Assembly (NCBI RefSeq): GCF_032452875.1
Contig: NC_083871.1
Coordinates: 6,857,692 to 6,921,691, forward strand
Length of the DNA: 64,000 nucleotides
Source: Bos javanicus
Taxonomy: Eukaryota; Chordata; Mammalia; Artiodactyla; Bovidae
Direction of reading: 5' to 3'
The position numbers and the translations under genes are program-made. The notes under the pieces are model-generated. The model was not told where the DNA came from and made no database searches. It worked only from the letters and a program-made list of their open reading frames with translations. The first letter of the stretch is position 1. Each line of letters begins with the position of its first letter. Below, one piece after another: positions 23,173 through 34,545 of the stretch.

Positions 23173-24411
23173 AAGACTTCAAGGAAGTCCTTTGTATTGA
23201 ATTGAACTCTGGTTTATGCCAGCTTAGCCATTTGAGTCATAGATTTTGTCAGGTTTATGGTTCTGAGTATTAGAATTAAACTGTTTTTTGTTGTTGCTCA
23301 TGCTTAATTTATGACTCATGACCAGGGTGAGTGTCATGCACTGGTTGAGTGTCTATCAGCCAGAGACCCTCAGGCTTAAAAATAAGCCATCCTTATAAAG
23401 TATGAAACTTTCTCTGATCTGGGCCCAAACCTAACTATGCAGAGTTATATGATTAACAAGCAAGAAGAGAAACACTGAAGCTGGCATGTGTTTGGATATC
23501 AATGGATCCTGAAAACAACCTTTATGTGCATCTGATTAGTTTGAATAGTAAGATGCCTACCATCCACAATTCTGTAAGTTTCAGAAAGAGGAAACACAAT
23601 GTTCTGTGTAAATTTCCATAGTCTTTGCTAAGGTGGACTCAAAGTATTTATTACATTTTACAACATTTCAACAATCGTATGGATGCCACATATAATAGTG
23701 GCCAATTTACCATGTACTGACTTCACCATTCCATATGTATTGGTTCATTGAAGAAATTCATTTTTGCCTGGACACTAGAAAATTGGGATCTGAAGCCCCT
23801 TTTTCTATCTTTCAGGTTCTTCATGACACTTCTCATCTCTGCATCTCCCTATTCCCCAAAACTGGAAAGTAAGAATCTGAAGCCTGCTCTTTTGTAAGTT
23901 TCTGGGGTTGTGTGGTCTCTGTTGTATCTGTGTCTCTAGTAACTGTTCTCCTGCCCCCTTTCCTCTGCACATGGTCAGGATGACGTGCCCAGACTTGACC
24001 TCTAGGACATTTCAGCTCATCTGACCTGAAGCAGCAGCCTGGCTGACTCAGGTTTGTCTGTGGCTTGGCCTTTCTGGGTCAGTCATTGTCAGAAGTCTGG
24101 GAGGCTATGGCAATACAGACTGGGTAATGAGTATGGACATTACCAGACACCATCCCTCAGTGATTTCAGGCTTTGGGAATGGGTGCCAGGGGCACCAAGC
24201 CATGACATGACCTACTGGAGAGTGGGAGCCCTGAAACAGGGAGGTGGGCCTGGCTTGGTGTCCAGGTTCACTCAGAACTTTGTCAGTTTCAGCACTGATA
24301 GAACTGAGGAAACCCATTATTCCCAGGCAAACATGAACTTCTAGTCACCCTCAGTGTGTGGGTTTTCCATCATGCAAGTCTGTCACCTTCATCTTGAATG
24401 TCTCTAAGGAG
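23173..24411. other. Unique sequence
   Basis: No gene or confident repeat. Confidence 0.4.
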
Positions 24412-24475
24412 CAGGGCACTGGGACAGAGGAGACGCTCAATAAACATTTCCTGATTAAGGAATGAATGGACTAAT
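24412..24475 (+). mobile_element. MIR 3' fragment
   Basis: 'gagcagggcactgggacag' and 'gctcaataaacatttcctg' with trailing 'gaatgaatgg' are typical of a MIR tail. Confidence 0.6.
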
Positions 24476-25429
24476 TGCAAAAGGATGAACACTAGCCAGG
24501 AAAAAAACAAACACAAACAAGATTCAAGCTGCTGATTATAGTGAGAGTCTCCCTGAAGCCCCCTGGAATAACTGGAGCTGAAGCTTTAACCTAAAAGCTT
24601 GCATCCCAGTGCTAATGACTAGATGGTGGTACCTGATTCCCCGGGAAGAGAGAAGTGATACTGAGTAAGCTGCCCACTTTTGTGTCTATTGCATTTTAAG
24701 TAGGCAGCAGAGACCGGAGCAGGATGCTCCGAGGACACAGTTAAACCTGCTTCTAGTTCTGAGCTGGTTCTATTACTCACTTCTTGCCTTGCTATTGATT
24801 TCATTTATTTCACTCCCAGATTTGTGGCAGTATAATTTCCACAGAGTTTACTATTCAGCAATGGTCCTTGTAACCGTAAAAATCTCTCTGTCATCATTGG
24901 TCTTCCCAGTGTTCCAGCCTGGTTGTGGATCTGGTGATGGAGTAGTAAGGGAAGGGGTTGAGAGAGAGAGAATGCGTGGACCCATCTGTACAGCAGTTGC
25001 TTCATTTCAACCATTTGCCAGATGAACAGACATCCACTTGGCTCTCTTCTGTGCAAAGAACTTTCTTTAACTGTGGCTCCCTCCCCAAAAAATCCAAGTT
25101 TCAGGGTCCTGGTTGGGAGTTTGAGCCACTAGACCAGCTGTGGGAGAAGCTTGAAGCCTTGAGGAAGGATCCTGGAGACAGTTCGCAGCAGGAAACTGTC
25201 CAGTGAAGTTGTGCCTCCAAGAGGGCTTGGCAGAGAATCTTGGAACCAGGAGACAGGAGAGAAACTGGGGAGGCACTGTTTGTGTAAGTGAGCAGTTTCA
25301 GGATGGAGAGCTGAAAGCAGAACCTGGAGAAACTTCTGGATCTGAAAGATATAATCTAGACAGAGCAGGCTTTTTATTCCTGGACAGGGAAGGCCACTTT
25401 AGACCAGTGCAGATCAGCAATCGTGGGAT
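24476..25429. other. Unique sequence, moderate GC
   Basis: Several overlapping short frames but no recognisable exon, splice pattern or protein family. Confidence 0.4.
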
Positions 25430-25590
25430 CCAAGCTTGAGTCCTGCCTCAGACCCTCGGGCACATTATTTAAAGTCACTGAGTCTAGTTTCGTTGTCTAT
25501 AAAATGAGGCCGAGATGCATGGTCTCCTGGCAGTTTCAGGTAATTAAATGAAATGATTTATGCATACTGTAAAGTGCAGACTTGGTGATG
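25430..25590 (+). mobile_element. MIR fragment
   Basis: 'ttgagtcctgcctcagac', 'gtctataaaatgaggccg' and 'aattaaatgaaatgatttat' follow MIR order in sense. Confidence 0.65.
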
Positions 25591-26439
25591 GTTTTTTACT
25601 GCTCATTCAAGAATCCCTTTCGATGATGCTGTAGTTGGGTGCATAGTGAAATGTGGGCCTGCAGGGCCTTGTAACATCTGCTTGTGCGGGCAGGAACTCT
25701 TCCTGCAGACCAGTACCCTGCTGGTGGGTAAGAAATACACAACGAAAGCTAAAACCTGTTAAGTTTGACAGGCAGAAGTACAGTTAAAGTGACATTCCAT
25801 TTCAAAGGAGGGAGAGGACTTTTCTGGCTTAGGAAGTCTTCACAGAACAGTGGGGTGCATTGAAAGGTAATGAAGGGACCAGTGGTTTCCCAGTTGGCTG
25901 GCATGTGCGGAACTTTCAGTTATTAAAGATGTCTGTCTCCGCCTCACAGCTACTGATCCTGGGGGCCAGTATGTCATCATGTGCTGTGAAGTAGGGTTGG
26001 GGCAGTGCTCAGATGACTTTTTCCAACACAGGTGGGAGCCCAAGGAGAAGAGGGCAGAGGGATCCAGACAGAGGGCTCCAGTGGGAATTCGTAGGGTCTC
26101 CATGGCCAAGGACTAGTGCTTTGGTTTGGATACACACAACCCAAAGTTATAGAGAAGGTAGCGTAGTTACGGTCACACTGTTGTTACTCGGAAAAGACTG
26201 TGAGGGACCATTCATAGACTTCGAGCAGGAAGATAAGACATTAATTAGATCTCAACTTCAGAAAGTCTCACCTGAAGATAGAGAGCCTGTGTCTAGAGGC
26301 CACAGAAACACTCCAGGTGAGGCATGAAGAAGGCATAAGTTCGTGGGCTCACTGTGGGATTCAAGGCAGGGTAAAAGCACCTTTCTGCAGAGGCAGTTTG
26401 AGGCTCTTACTTGGCCATTTCTGTGTGCTCAGTTCTCTA
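25591..26439. other. Unique sequence
   Basis: No gene or confident repeat. Confidence 0.4.
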
Positions 26440-27125
26440 GGCTGGGGGCTGAGATGTTTACATCAGTTGGCATGCATGTGGTGACTTAAGACACAGAAAT
26501 GTCTGATCTTGTAGTTCTGAAGCCTAGGAGTCCGAAATAGCTCTTACCTGGTTAACATCTAGGGGTTGTGGGCTGCTTTCCTTCTGGGAAGCATCTGTAG
26601 TCTGGCTTCTTCTCCTTGAGAGGATGACTGCATCCTCAAGCTAGAGATGGTGGGGTTAGTCCTTCTCATCCAGCACCACTTTGGCACTGACTCAGATTCC
26701 ATGTCTCCCCTTCCCATTTCAGGGATCCTTGAGATTACATTGGTCCTGCCAGGATAATAATGGGTCATATCTTCATTCTAAAGTCAGCTGATAGGCAACA
26801 TTAATTCCACCTGTAACCTTACTTCCTCCTTGCAGGTAATGTCATAATGTTCACAGGTTCCTGAGCCTTTCCTAGTAGCTCAGATGGTAAAGAATTTGTG
26901 TGTGATACAGGAGATCCCAGTTTGTTCCCTGGGTCAGGAAGATCCCCTGGAGAAGGGAATGACAACCCACTCCAGTATTCTTGCCTGGAAAATCCCTTGA
27001 ACAGAGGTGCCTGGTGGGCTATAGTCCATGGGGTCGCAGAGTCGGACATGACTGAGTGATTGACACACTTCAGGCATTAGGACCTGGTCATCTTTGTCAG
27101 GGGCACATGATTCTGCCTCCTCAGT
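26440..27125 (-). mobile_element. Old LTR-like repeat split by a SINE
   Basis: 'tgttcacaggttcc' on the left of the SINE and 'cattaggacctggtcatctt' on its right look like two halves of one old LTR-type repeat in reverse orientation (MaLR or similar). The family is uncertain. Confidence 0.4.
26862..27068 (+). mobile_element. Bov-tA SINE
   Basis: Sense copy with the head 'cctttcctagtagctcagat' and a complete Bov-A body to 'cggacatgactgagtgattg'. Inserted in the LTR-like repeat. Confidence 0.93.
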
Positions 27126-27761
27126 GCTGGACTGAGTGGAGCAACAAATTTATCAGATGCTTGCATTTCTGTGTATATATGTGTCTGCACACACACACAG
27201 TTTCATGTTGAGGAAGGTTACAGCGGATAGTAGCAAAGAACATGCTGTGATGGAGAAAAACAAAAAAAGGGGAGGTGCAGAAACAAGTCTTTTGGAACAG
27301 GTGACATCCACTCCCAGTTCTGGTGGTGGAGGCAGGACCCTCTGCCTCAAGTCAACACAGGAGCACAGCTTGGTGACCAGCCCTTTCTGGGTAAGATCTT
27401 TGGGAAAGCAACTTAGATTCTTTGCTCCTTCAGTTTTTCATTGCTAGGGAAAAATAATAATGATTTATCTTTAATGGTTGTTTTAAAGATTGAATGATGT
27501 AACAGTTTTTATAAAACGTCTAGTATCACTGCTGATTCCCCAAGCCTAGAACTTCTGCGTAGAGAAATTCCTCAATATATTCTTGTTGAATTAAAAAATT
27601 CATAAAGATTTTTGTCCTGGTGCAGCAGGGCTATTATTTTTGGAATTGTTTTTAAATGGACTGTCATATTCTGCCTTTTTTTTTTTTTTTTGGCCCTGGA
27701 GACTTTATACCCATTAAAAAATGTTTCAGAGAGAAAGAAGACACATCTGTTCATCAATATA
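27126..27761. other. Unique sequence with T18 run
   Basis: Holds a short CA tract (27186-27199), a possible MIR remnant near 27430-27520 and an 18-T run near 27677-27694. No gene. Confidence 0.4.
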
Positions 27762-27839
27762 CTTCCTAACCCAGGGATCGAACCTGAGTCTCCTGCATTG
27801 GCAGGCAGATTCTTTACCACCGAGCCACCAGGGATGCCT
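27762..27839 (-). mobile_element. Bov-tA head only
   Basis: Only the tRNA-derived half of Bov-tA, in reverse ('ccagggatcgaacctgagtc', 'tctttaccaccgagccacca'). The Bov-A body is absent. Confidence 0.88.
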
Positions 27840-28527
27840 ATAAAGAAACAGTACACAGATGTTAAGTTATTTTCCAATATATTCAAGTTTGTATAGATAT
27901 TTTTATGTTTTAATGTTAATGGTGACAGTCAGAATTTGATATTTCTGATATGCAAAGGAACTACTCTGAGAGGGAGGTTCATGGGTCATGTTTATTTTCT
28001 TCTTTATGCTTCTCTGCTTTTACTAAATTCACCTATTTAGTATTGGCACAGGCTCTGGGATGAAGAAAACACTGTGCAATTTAAGTGTACATGAATATTG
28101 GCCAACATTCCACTATTAAAGAAACATTATTGTGAATGAAAGTTATTGCTTTAAGGAATGTGGCCATGAGAGCTGCAATGATCAGAGCATGGGGAGGTAG
28201 GAAAATAATTGAAAGGACCTAGCAAACCATGGCTGCATAATACAAGCAAGTGCCAGTGGTGGGAAATAAGAGCTCCAAGCCCTGCTCTTGTCACCTGAAA
28301 AGCCCTGTGAGCTGCAGCCCTGGCCTGGCAGGAAGTAGAAAACTGACACTAAGGTGGATGTCAGGGTAATAGGGAAAGATGGCCTCATCAGAGGTCATGA
28401 TGTTTCTATTTCAAACACAGCAGAGGTGCTCTCTGTATAGCTGGTACAGAGGATAATGGAAAGTAGAAATACTTAAGAGCATTGCCTTGTCTTGCTTTCC
28501 TCTCTTTTATTGTGTGGGCCAGGGGCA
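27840..28527. other. Unique sequence
   Basis: No gene or confident repeat. Confidence 0.4.
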
Positions 28528-28770
28528 CTTGCTGCTGCTAAGTCGCTTCAGTCATGTCCGACTCTGCGCGACCCCATAGACGGCAGCCCACCGGGCTCCC
28601 CCGTCCCTGGGATTCTCCAGGCAAGAACACTAGAGTGGGTTGCCATTTCCTTCTCCAATGCATGAAAGTGAAAATGAAGTCGCTCAGTCGTGTCTGACTC
28701 TTAGCGACCCCATGGACTGCAGCCCACCAGGCTCCTCCGTCCATGGGATTTTCTAGGCAAGAGTACTTGG
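28528..28770 (-). mobile_element. BOV-A2 dimeric SINE
   Basis: Two Bov-A monomers in tandem, joined by 'catgaaagtgaaaatgaagt'. It starts with 'cttgctgctgctaagtcgct' and is reverse-oriented. The second monomer ends early at 'gagtacttgg', and a hexamer minisatellite follows. Confidence 0.92.
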
Positions 28771-28774
28771 GGAC

Positions 28775-28940
28775 ATAGAAATAGAAGTAGACACAGATAT
28801 AGATGCACAAGGAGATGCTGATGTAGACACAGAGCTGGGGGCACAGGTGGGGAAGGAGATGTAGATGAAGATGTGAAAACAGACACAGATGTGGATGTAC
28901 ATGCAGGTGCAGATGTACTGTAAGTAGGTACAGAGATGGA
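28775..28940 (+). repeat. Degenerate hexamer minisatellite
   Basis: Imperfect 6-bp units around 'gatgta', 'gacaca', 'gatgtg', 'gatgca' repeated through about 165 bp. It starts right after the BOV-A2 element. Confidence 0.8.
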
Positions 28941-28995
28941 CGCCTCAGGACCTGCTTGTATGTGCCTGTCCAGCCTACTCTCCCTCCTCGTTGTA

Positions 28996-29002
28996 GATAT
29001 CT

Positions 29003-29033
<31 letters not shown>

Positions 29034-29035
29034 TT
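28996..29035 (+). repeat. (TATATC)n / (TA)n microsatellite
   Basis: About four 'tatatc' units grading into TA. It gives a spurious Arg-Tyr repeat frame on the minus strand. Confidence 0.93.
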
Positions 29036-29864
29036 TTCTGATTTGTACATACGTTTATGCTGCTTCATGCTCCCTTGCCTTTTCTTACACTGTTTCCTTC
29101 ACCTGGAAAGCTCTTCTCTCCCTCTCCAGGCAACTTCTTCAAGAGATAGCCCAGAAGGACACTTCAGAAAACCTTTCATATACTCTTACAGCAGATGGGT
29201 TGGCGTTCTGTACCATCTCCTGATCCCTGCATTTTGCTTTGTCTTGGTATTTATTACACAGTGGGGATTAGTGCCTTTTTGCTTAGGATTAGAATTGGTG
29301 GCAGGCGGGTGAGCATAATAAAACGGTTTTCAAATTGGGTCCAGATTTCTCCAGGAGATTGTTAGCTGACACCTGATCAAGCCAGGAGCATTTAGTGCCC
29401 ACATATGGGCTTGTGCTCATAATTGCATTGGTGCCAAGGAATGTTTCTTTCACTGTCACCGGCTAATGGGAAAGTACTAGGGTGAATTAACTTATAAGAG
29501 AGGTGCTTGCATCTAGAGCAGGCTGGATGGCACCGCGGCACACTCACTAATGAAGTTTCACAGTCGTTCCAATACAGGGAAGTGAGGGGAGACATGAATC
29601 ATTGCAGACACAGGGCCGTAGACACAGCAATGCAATTCAAGACGACATTCTCTGCCGCATCCAAGTACAATTCAACTTAAATTATATCGGTTTTGTGTTT
29701 GGTATGTTATTTGTAGGTGTTTTCCATATCACATTTGCATGAGAACTAAAGGAATTTATACTTGGCCTTAATATCTTGTGAGAAGGCTGTGTGAGCCCTT
29801 CCCCTCCCCATAAAAGAAGTTTGAGAAACACAACCCAAATGCCTCCTTTTCTAACTGCTGTACA
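29036..29864. other. Unique sequence with a candidate regulatory block
   Basis: 29330-29760 is repeat-free. It contains an octamer ATTTGCAT (29733-29740) and several homeodomain-like ATTA cores. No coding evidence. Function is inference. Confidence 0.3.
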
Positions 29865-30078
29865 GGTGACTTTGAGAAAATCCCTTAAACATTTTAAACC
29901 TTAGTGTTCTTGGAAAACAGGGATAATATTGGTTCCCACTTTATATAGTTTTTTAAATAAAATTAAATGAGATAGCTGGTGATAATTAAATGATAAAAAA
30001 TTAAATGACAAAAAAAACAAATGTTTAGTACAGTGAGTTATATGGTTATGAACTAAAGGCATGTTATTATTAATATTA
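29865..30078 (+). mobile_element. MIR fragment
   Basis: 'gtgactttgagaaaatccct', 'gaaaacagggataatattgg', 'ttaaatgagatagctggtg' and a 'gttattatta' end follow MIR order. A-rich expansion inside. Confidence 0.65.
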
Positions 30079-30429
30079 CTAGGCAAAGGGAAAGTAAGTG
30101 ATACATATTAGGCAAATCTGTCCCTAAAGAAATTCGTATGCTTGGAATATATCTATGGTGTAAAAATGTTCATTAAAATAAATTCCTTTTCTCTGTAGTT
30201 TTGCAAAACCAGGCTTCTTGCAGAAAGGTTTAGTGCTTCAGTCCTGAATGAATCAGAAGTTGTGATGATGGCTCTGTCTTTCAACCATCAGCCTTTTAAT
30301 GAAGCTACCAGCCCCACCTGAAATAGGTGGCCCATGACTCCTGGAATTCCAAATGGATTCCAGAATAGCCTTTGCTGCCAGGCAGACCAGGGTGCTTCTG
30401 CTTTAGAAAGTGATTCTTTCGTTTTATTT
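30079..30429. other. Unique sequence
   Basis: No gene or repeat recognised. Confidence 0.4.
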
Positions 30430-30535
30430 TTTATGGCTTTGTATTTTTTATTTAATTTTCAAAATTTCATATTGAAATATAGTTGCTTTACAATGCTGTG
30501 TTAATTTCAGGTGTACAACCAGATGAGTAAGTTAT

Positions 30536-31262
30536 ATTATATATATATAATATAATATATATACTAATATATAATATATACTATAATACTTTATATACTA
30601 TAAAGTACAATATATATACTATAATATATATACTAATATATAGTATGTATAATTGTATACATTTATACTATATATTTATACTATACTATATTATATTATA
30701 CTATACTATATATTATATATATAGTATTATACTATACTATATTATACTATACATTTATACTATACAATAATATAGTATGTATATATGTATTATACATACT
30801 ATATATTAGTATATATAATATAATAATATATTATATATATAATATAATATATATTATAATATATATTAGTGCCTATATATTTATATAAATATATAGCTAT
30901 TTAATATATAAATATATGAGCTATTTATATAGCTATATATACTATATATATATATACTATAAAGTATAATATATATACTATATATATATATAGTATATAT
31001 ATATACTATAATATATATAGTATGTATAATACATATGTACATATGTATATATGTATTATACATACTATATATTAGTATATATAATATAATATATATTATA
31101 ATATATATTAGTGCCTATATATTTATATAAATATATAGCTATTTAATATATAAATATATGAGCTATTTATATAGCTCAGCTAGTATAATATACATATAAT
31201 ATATTATATAATACGTATATATAATACATATTATATATATATAATATATAATATAAACATAT
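30536..31262. repeat. Expanded AT-only repeat with internal duplication
   Basis: About 730 bp almost wholly of A and T (TATA, ATAATA, TACTATA units). A 69-bp segment starting 'ttagtgcctatatatttata' occurs at 30866-30934 and again at 31108-31176. Similarity extends further left in both copies (from about 30775 and about 31039, with a gap of about 24 bp), and a short third copy of 'gagctatttatata' at 31263-31276 runs into the SINE. It arose by tandem duplication of larger blocks, not only by dinucleotide slippage. Confidence 0.9.
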
Positions 31263-31274
31263 GAGCTATTTATA

Positions 31275-31381
31275 TAGGTCAGCTGGTAAAGAATCCACTT
31301 ACAAACCAGAAGATCCTGGTTTAGTTCCTGGGTCAGGAAGATCACTTGGAGAAGGGATAGGCTACCCACTCCAGTATTCTT
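31275..31381 (+). mobile_element. Bov-tA SINE, 3'-truncated
   Basis: Head 'aggtcagctggtaaagaatc' and half of the Bov-A body, stopping at 'ccactccagtattctt', where a second SINE starts. Confidence 0.9.
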
Positions 31382-31575
31382 GGGCTTCCCTGGTGGCTCA
31401 ACTGGTAAAGAATCTGCCTGCAATGCTGGAGACCTGGGTTCAATCCCTGGGTTGGGAAGATCCTCTGGAGAAAGGAATGTCCACCCACTCCAGTATTCTG
31501 GCCTGGAGAATTCCATGGACAGTATAGTCCATGGTGTCGCAAAGAGTTGGACATGACTGAGTGGCTTTCACTTTT
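31382..31575 (+). mobile_element. Bov-tA SINE
   Basis: Complete head 'gggcttccctggtggctcaa' to 'catgactgagtggctttcac'. About 15 bp ('gaggagcctggtgggcta' region) is missing, as in the copy at 37495. Confidence 0.93.
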
Positions 31576-31790
31576 GGTTCCCAGGTGGTGCTACTGATAA
31601 AGAATACACCTGTCTGCCAATGTAGGAAACCTAAGAGATGCAGGTTCGATCCCTGGGTCAGAAAGATCCCCTGGAGTTGGAAATGGCAACCCACTCCAGT
31701 ATTCTTGCCTTGAGAATTCCATGGACAGAGGAGCCTGGTGGGTTACAGTCCATTGGGTTGCAGAGTCAGACATGACTGAAGTGACTGAGC
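31576..31790 (+). mobile_element. Bov-tA SINE
   Basis: Head 'ggttcccaggtggtgctact' with the insertion-bearing tRNA part, then the body to 'tgaagtgactgagc'. Directly follows the previous SINE and is followed by a CA tract. Confidence 0.93.
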
Positions 31791-31797
31791 ACACACA

Positions 31798-31850
<53 letters not shown>
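31791..31850. repeat. (CA)n(TA)n microsatellite
   Basis: About 20 CA units followed by about 8 TA units, between the third SINE and the resumed L1. Confidence 0.95.
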
Positions 31851-31852
<2 letters not shown>

Positions 31853-32192
31853 TCTTTTTCAGATTCTTTTCCCTTATAGGTTATTGTAAAACATTTAATA
31901 CAGTTTTCTGTGCTATACAGTAGATCCTTGTGGTTTATTTTATGTATGTGTATATTATTTTAGTATGTGAATATGTAAATCCAAACTCCTAACTTATGCC
32001 TCCCCCAGTTTTGCCTTTGGTAACCATAAATTTGTTTCTTCTGTATGTGAGTCTGTTTCTGTTTTGTGGATTAGTACATTTGTATCATTTTTTATAAAGA
32101 TTCCACATATAAGTGATATCATATGATGTTTGTCTTTGTATGGCATTTCACTTAGCATGTCAATCTTTCCATCCATGTTGCTGCAAATGGCA

Positions 32193-33201
32193 TAGAAATG
32201 TGGGCCCAGTGCAAAATCCTGACCTGACTTACACCCATCCCCACCCTCCTTCTTTGTGTTGACTCAGGGCTTTTTGATTGTAGCGACACTTGTATTATCC
32301 ACCCAGTGCCCGTCCCCTGGGACTGCAGGCTTCTACTTACAGAGAGCCCTCCTCAAGGGAAATTTTTCCAACTTCATCCTGGTGTAGTGGACAGATCCAG
32401 GAGAAGAACATGTTCCCACAGGATCCTTTGTTATGTTCTCATGCTTGGAATCCCTCCACTGTGTCCTCTTGTTGCCTGAATGACACCTGGATGGTTCAGA
32501 CTTGGAGGTACTGCTAGATCTACCAACTGCATATTTCTAAAGGCCATCAATAGATTCCAATAAGACATCTAAAATATATCCTCACTCCAAAGGTCATGTC
32601 TTGGGCCAGACTCTAATTCCCCCTTCTCTTCAGCTGCCTGAAATTGCCTTTAGTGTGACAACGACTTGACTTAAAGTCGTAAAAGAGTAAACTTCCTTGG
32701 AGATGAGGACAGCGTGGGGACTCACACAGGGTTAGGGGCCTGGAAGAGGTTGCACTCTTTAAGCAGGAGATGCAAAGGCAGGTCTCTGTGACAGGCTCAT
32801 TACCAGCATGGATGATTGACAGAAAGGAGGTACAGACTTGAACAGATACCTTAAAAGATGAAAATGTGTATGTAGTAAACCCATGCACAGATGTGCAACA
32901 GCATGATCAAAGGGAGAGATGAAAGCAAAGACCTGGTGAGGTTGTGTTGCACACTCATTCTATAGGCACAGAAGAGCAAATTCTGGAGGAGATTGCAACC
33001 ACAGGGCTCTCATCTACTCTGCTGGACTGTTGTGTGACAATTGTATAAATCTTATGGATGTTGAACTGGTTCATAGTGCCATTCAGGTCTACTGTATCCT
33101 TCTACTTTTATGTATAGACATTCTATTAATTTTTGAGATTTTGACATTGAACTTCAACTAAAAATATTAATTTATATACTAAAAAATAATTGTAATATAT
33201 A
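32193..33201. other. Unique sequence
   Basis: No gene or confident repeat. Confidence 0.4.
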
Positions 33202-33411
33202 GTGGATGGCACTAGTGGTTAAGAACCTGCCTGCCAGTGCAAGAGATGTAAGAGATGTGAGTTTGATCCCTGGGTCAGGGAGATCCCCTGGAGTAGGAAA
33301 TGGCAACCCACTCAAGTGTTCTTGCCTAGAGAATCCCATAGACAGAGGAGTCTGGTGGGCTACGGTCCATAGGGCTGCAGAGAGTCAGACACGACTGAAG
33401 TGACTTTACAC
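33202..33411 (+). mobile_element. Bov-tA SINE
   Basis: Sense copy of the 'actagtggttaagaacctgc' subtype with the extra 'agagatgtaagagatg' in the tRNA part. The body ends at 'cgactgaagtgacttt'. Confidence 0.93.
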
Positions 33412-34320
33412 ATGCACTCATAGTGAATCTTTATGTAATTTTGTTCTGTACTTACCAAGTCTCCTATAAATGTATTATCGTACTTTGATAATTTAAAAAA
33501 TAAAAATGAAATAGGTAAAAAAAAAAAAAAAGATGCCATTGGTTCCATCAAGATGTCAATGACCTGACCTTTGGGGTAGCTGACACACTGGTGCTTCATG
33601 CACACAGTTACTAACTAGATGGCCAGTGTCGTTGAACTAAGGATTATGATTAATCCTTTTATGGGCTCTTGTGCCATAAAGAAAAAACAACAATAAAAAT
33701 AAAAACAAAAGAACAATGAACAAACAAAAGCCAAAGTCAATTCTTCTTGCTGAGAAGATGACGTTGGATGATATATGTAAACTGTGTTCATACTGTGAGG
33801 TGCCCAGAGTTTCAGCTCCTGGAGTCAGAATCTTGTTTCTGAAGACTGGAGGTTAACAGAGTTCTGAGGGGCAGGCCAAGCACAGTCACGGGGGCCAAGG
33901 ACAGTAGGGGCATCTGGCTTTGAGTAGGAGGGCATGGGCTTGGGGACAGGACTGTTTCAGGGGACTGAAGAAAGTGGGTCTGCAGGGGGCAGCCCAGGAC
34001 CCAGCAGAGGGTCTAGGCAATGGTTACAGGGTGCCTAGGGCAAGAGCAGTGGTCACGCTCCACGTGAACTCATGAGAAACAAGGGAAGGTTGGAGGTCCA
34101 CTCATGCTGGTGAGGGAAGGTGGGGGACAGATGGGGTGTGAGAGGGTGTGAGCAGGGAACAGGAGCTTGTCTGGAGGTGGACGCACTGCCTCTGAGTCCA
34201 GGGCCTGAGGTGTTATGCCTGTTCTATGAGTTACACTGTGAGATCTGCAGTGAATTAACCTACCTCTGTGTTCTGCCGTTTGCTTCCTGCAAGACATATA
34301 ACGTAAAGTAGCATAAGTAT
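33412..34320. other. Unique sequence
   Basis: A-rich tract near 33680-33730, then a purine-rich GC patch at 33840-34190. No gene. Confidence 0.4.
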
Positions 34321-34333
34321 ATAATATATAATT

Positions 34334-34545
34334 GGAATTCTCTGGTGGTTTAGATGGTAAAGAATCCACCTGCAATGTGGGATATTTGGGTTTGGTCCCT
34401 GGGTTGGGAAGATCCCCTGGAGGAGGGCATGGTAACCCAGTCCAGTATTCTTGCCTGGAAAATCCCATGAATGGAGGAACTTGATAGGCTACAGTCCATG
34501 GGATCGCAAAGAGTCGGGCACGTCTGAGCCACTTCACCTCACTTT
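34334..34545 (+). mobile_element. Bov-tA SINE, first of a pair
   Basis: Full-length copy from 'ggaattctctggtggtttag' to 'tgagccacttcacctcactt'. The 13-bp repeat 'ataatatataatt' lies immediately left (34321-34333). The matching copy is found only after the second SINE. Confidence 0.93.

Larger units (their letters stand above)
30430..32192 (-). mobile_element. L1 3' UTR host split by AT repeat and three SINEs
   Basis: Left part (30430-30535): reverse L1 3' end ('atatagttgctttacaatgc', 'caggtgtacaacc'). Right part (31851-32192): the continuation ('attctttttcagattctttt', 'gtgctatacagtagatcc', 'ccatgttgctgcaaatggca'). Between them, where this L1 normally has a short TA tract, lie about 730 bp of AT repeat, three Bov-tA SINEs and a CA/TA tract. 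Confidence 0.85.

Noticed and set aside
24054..25439. Cluster of short frames in moderate-GC sequence
   Set aside because: No recognisable domain, no convincing splice sites and no consistent codon pattern.
28538..29068. 176-codon minus-strand frame with Arg-Tyr and His-Leu repeats
   Set aside because: It is a translation of BOV-A2, a hexamer minisatellite and a TATATC repeat, not a protein gene.
30881..31063. Ile/Tyr-rich frame in the AT block, or a possible origin-like AT region
   Set aside because: It is pure low-complexity repeat. Nothing beyond AT content supports an origin.
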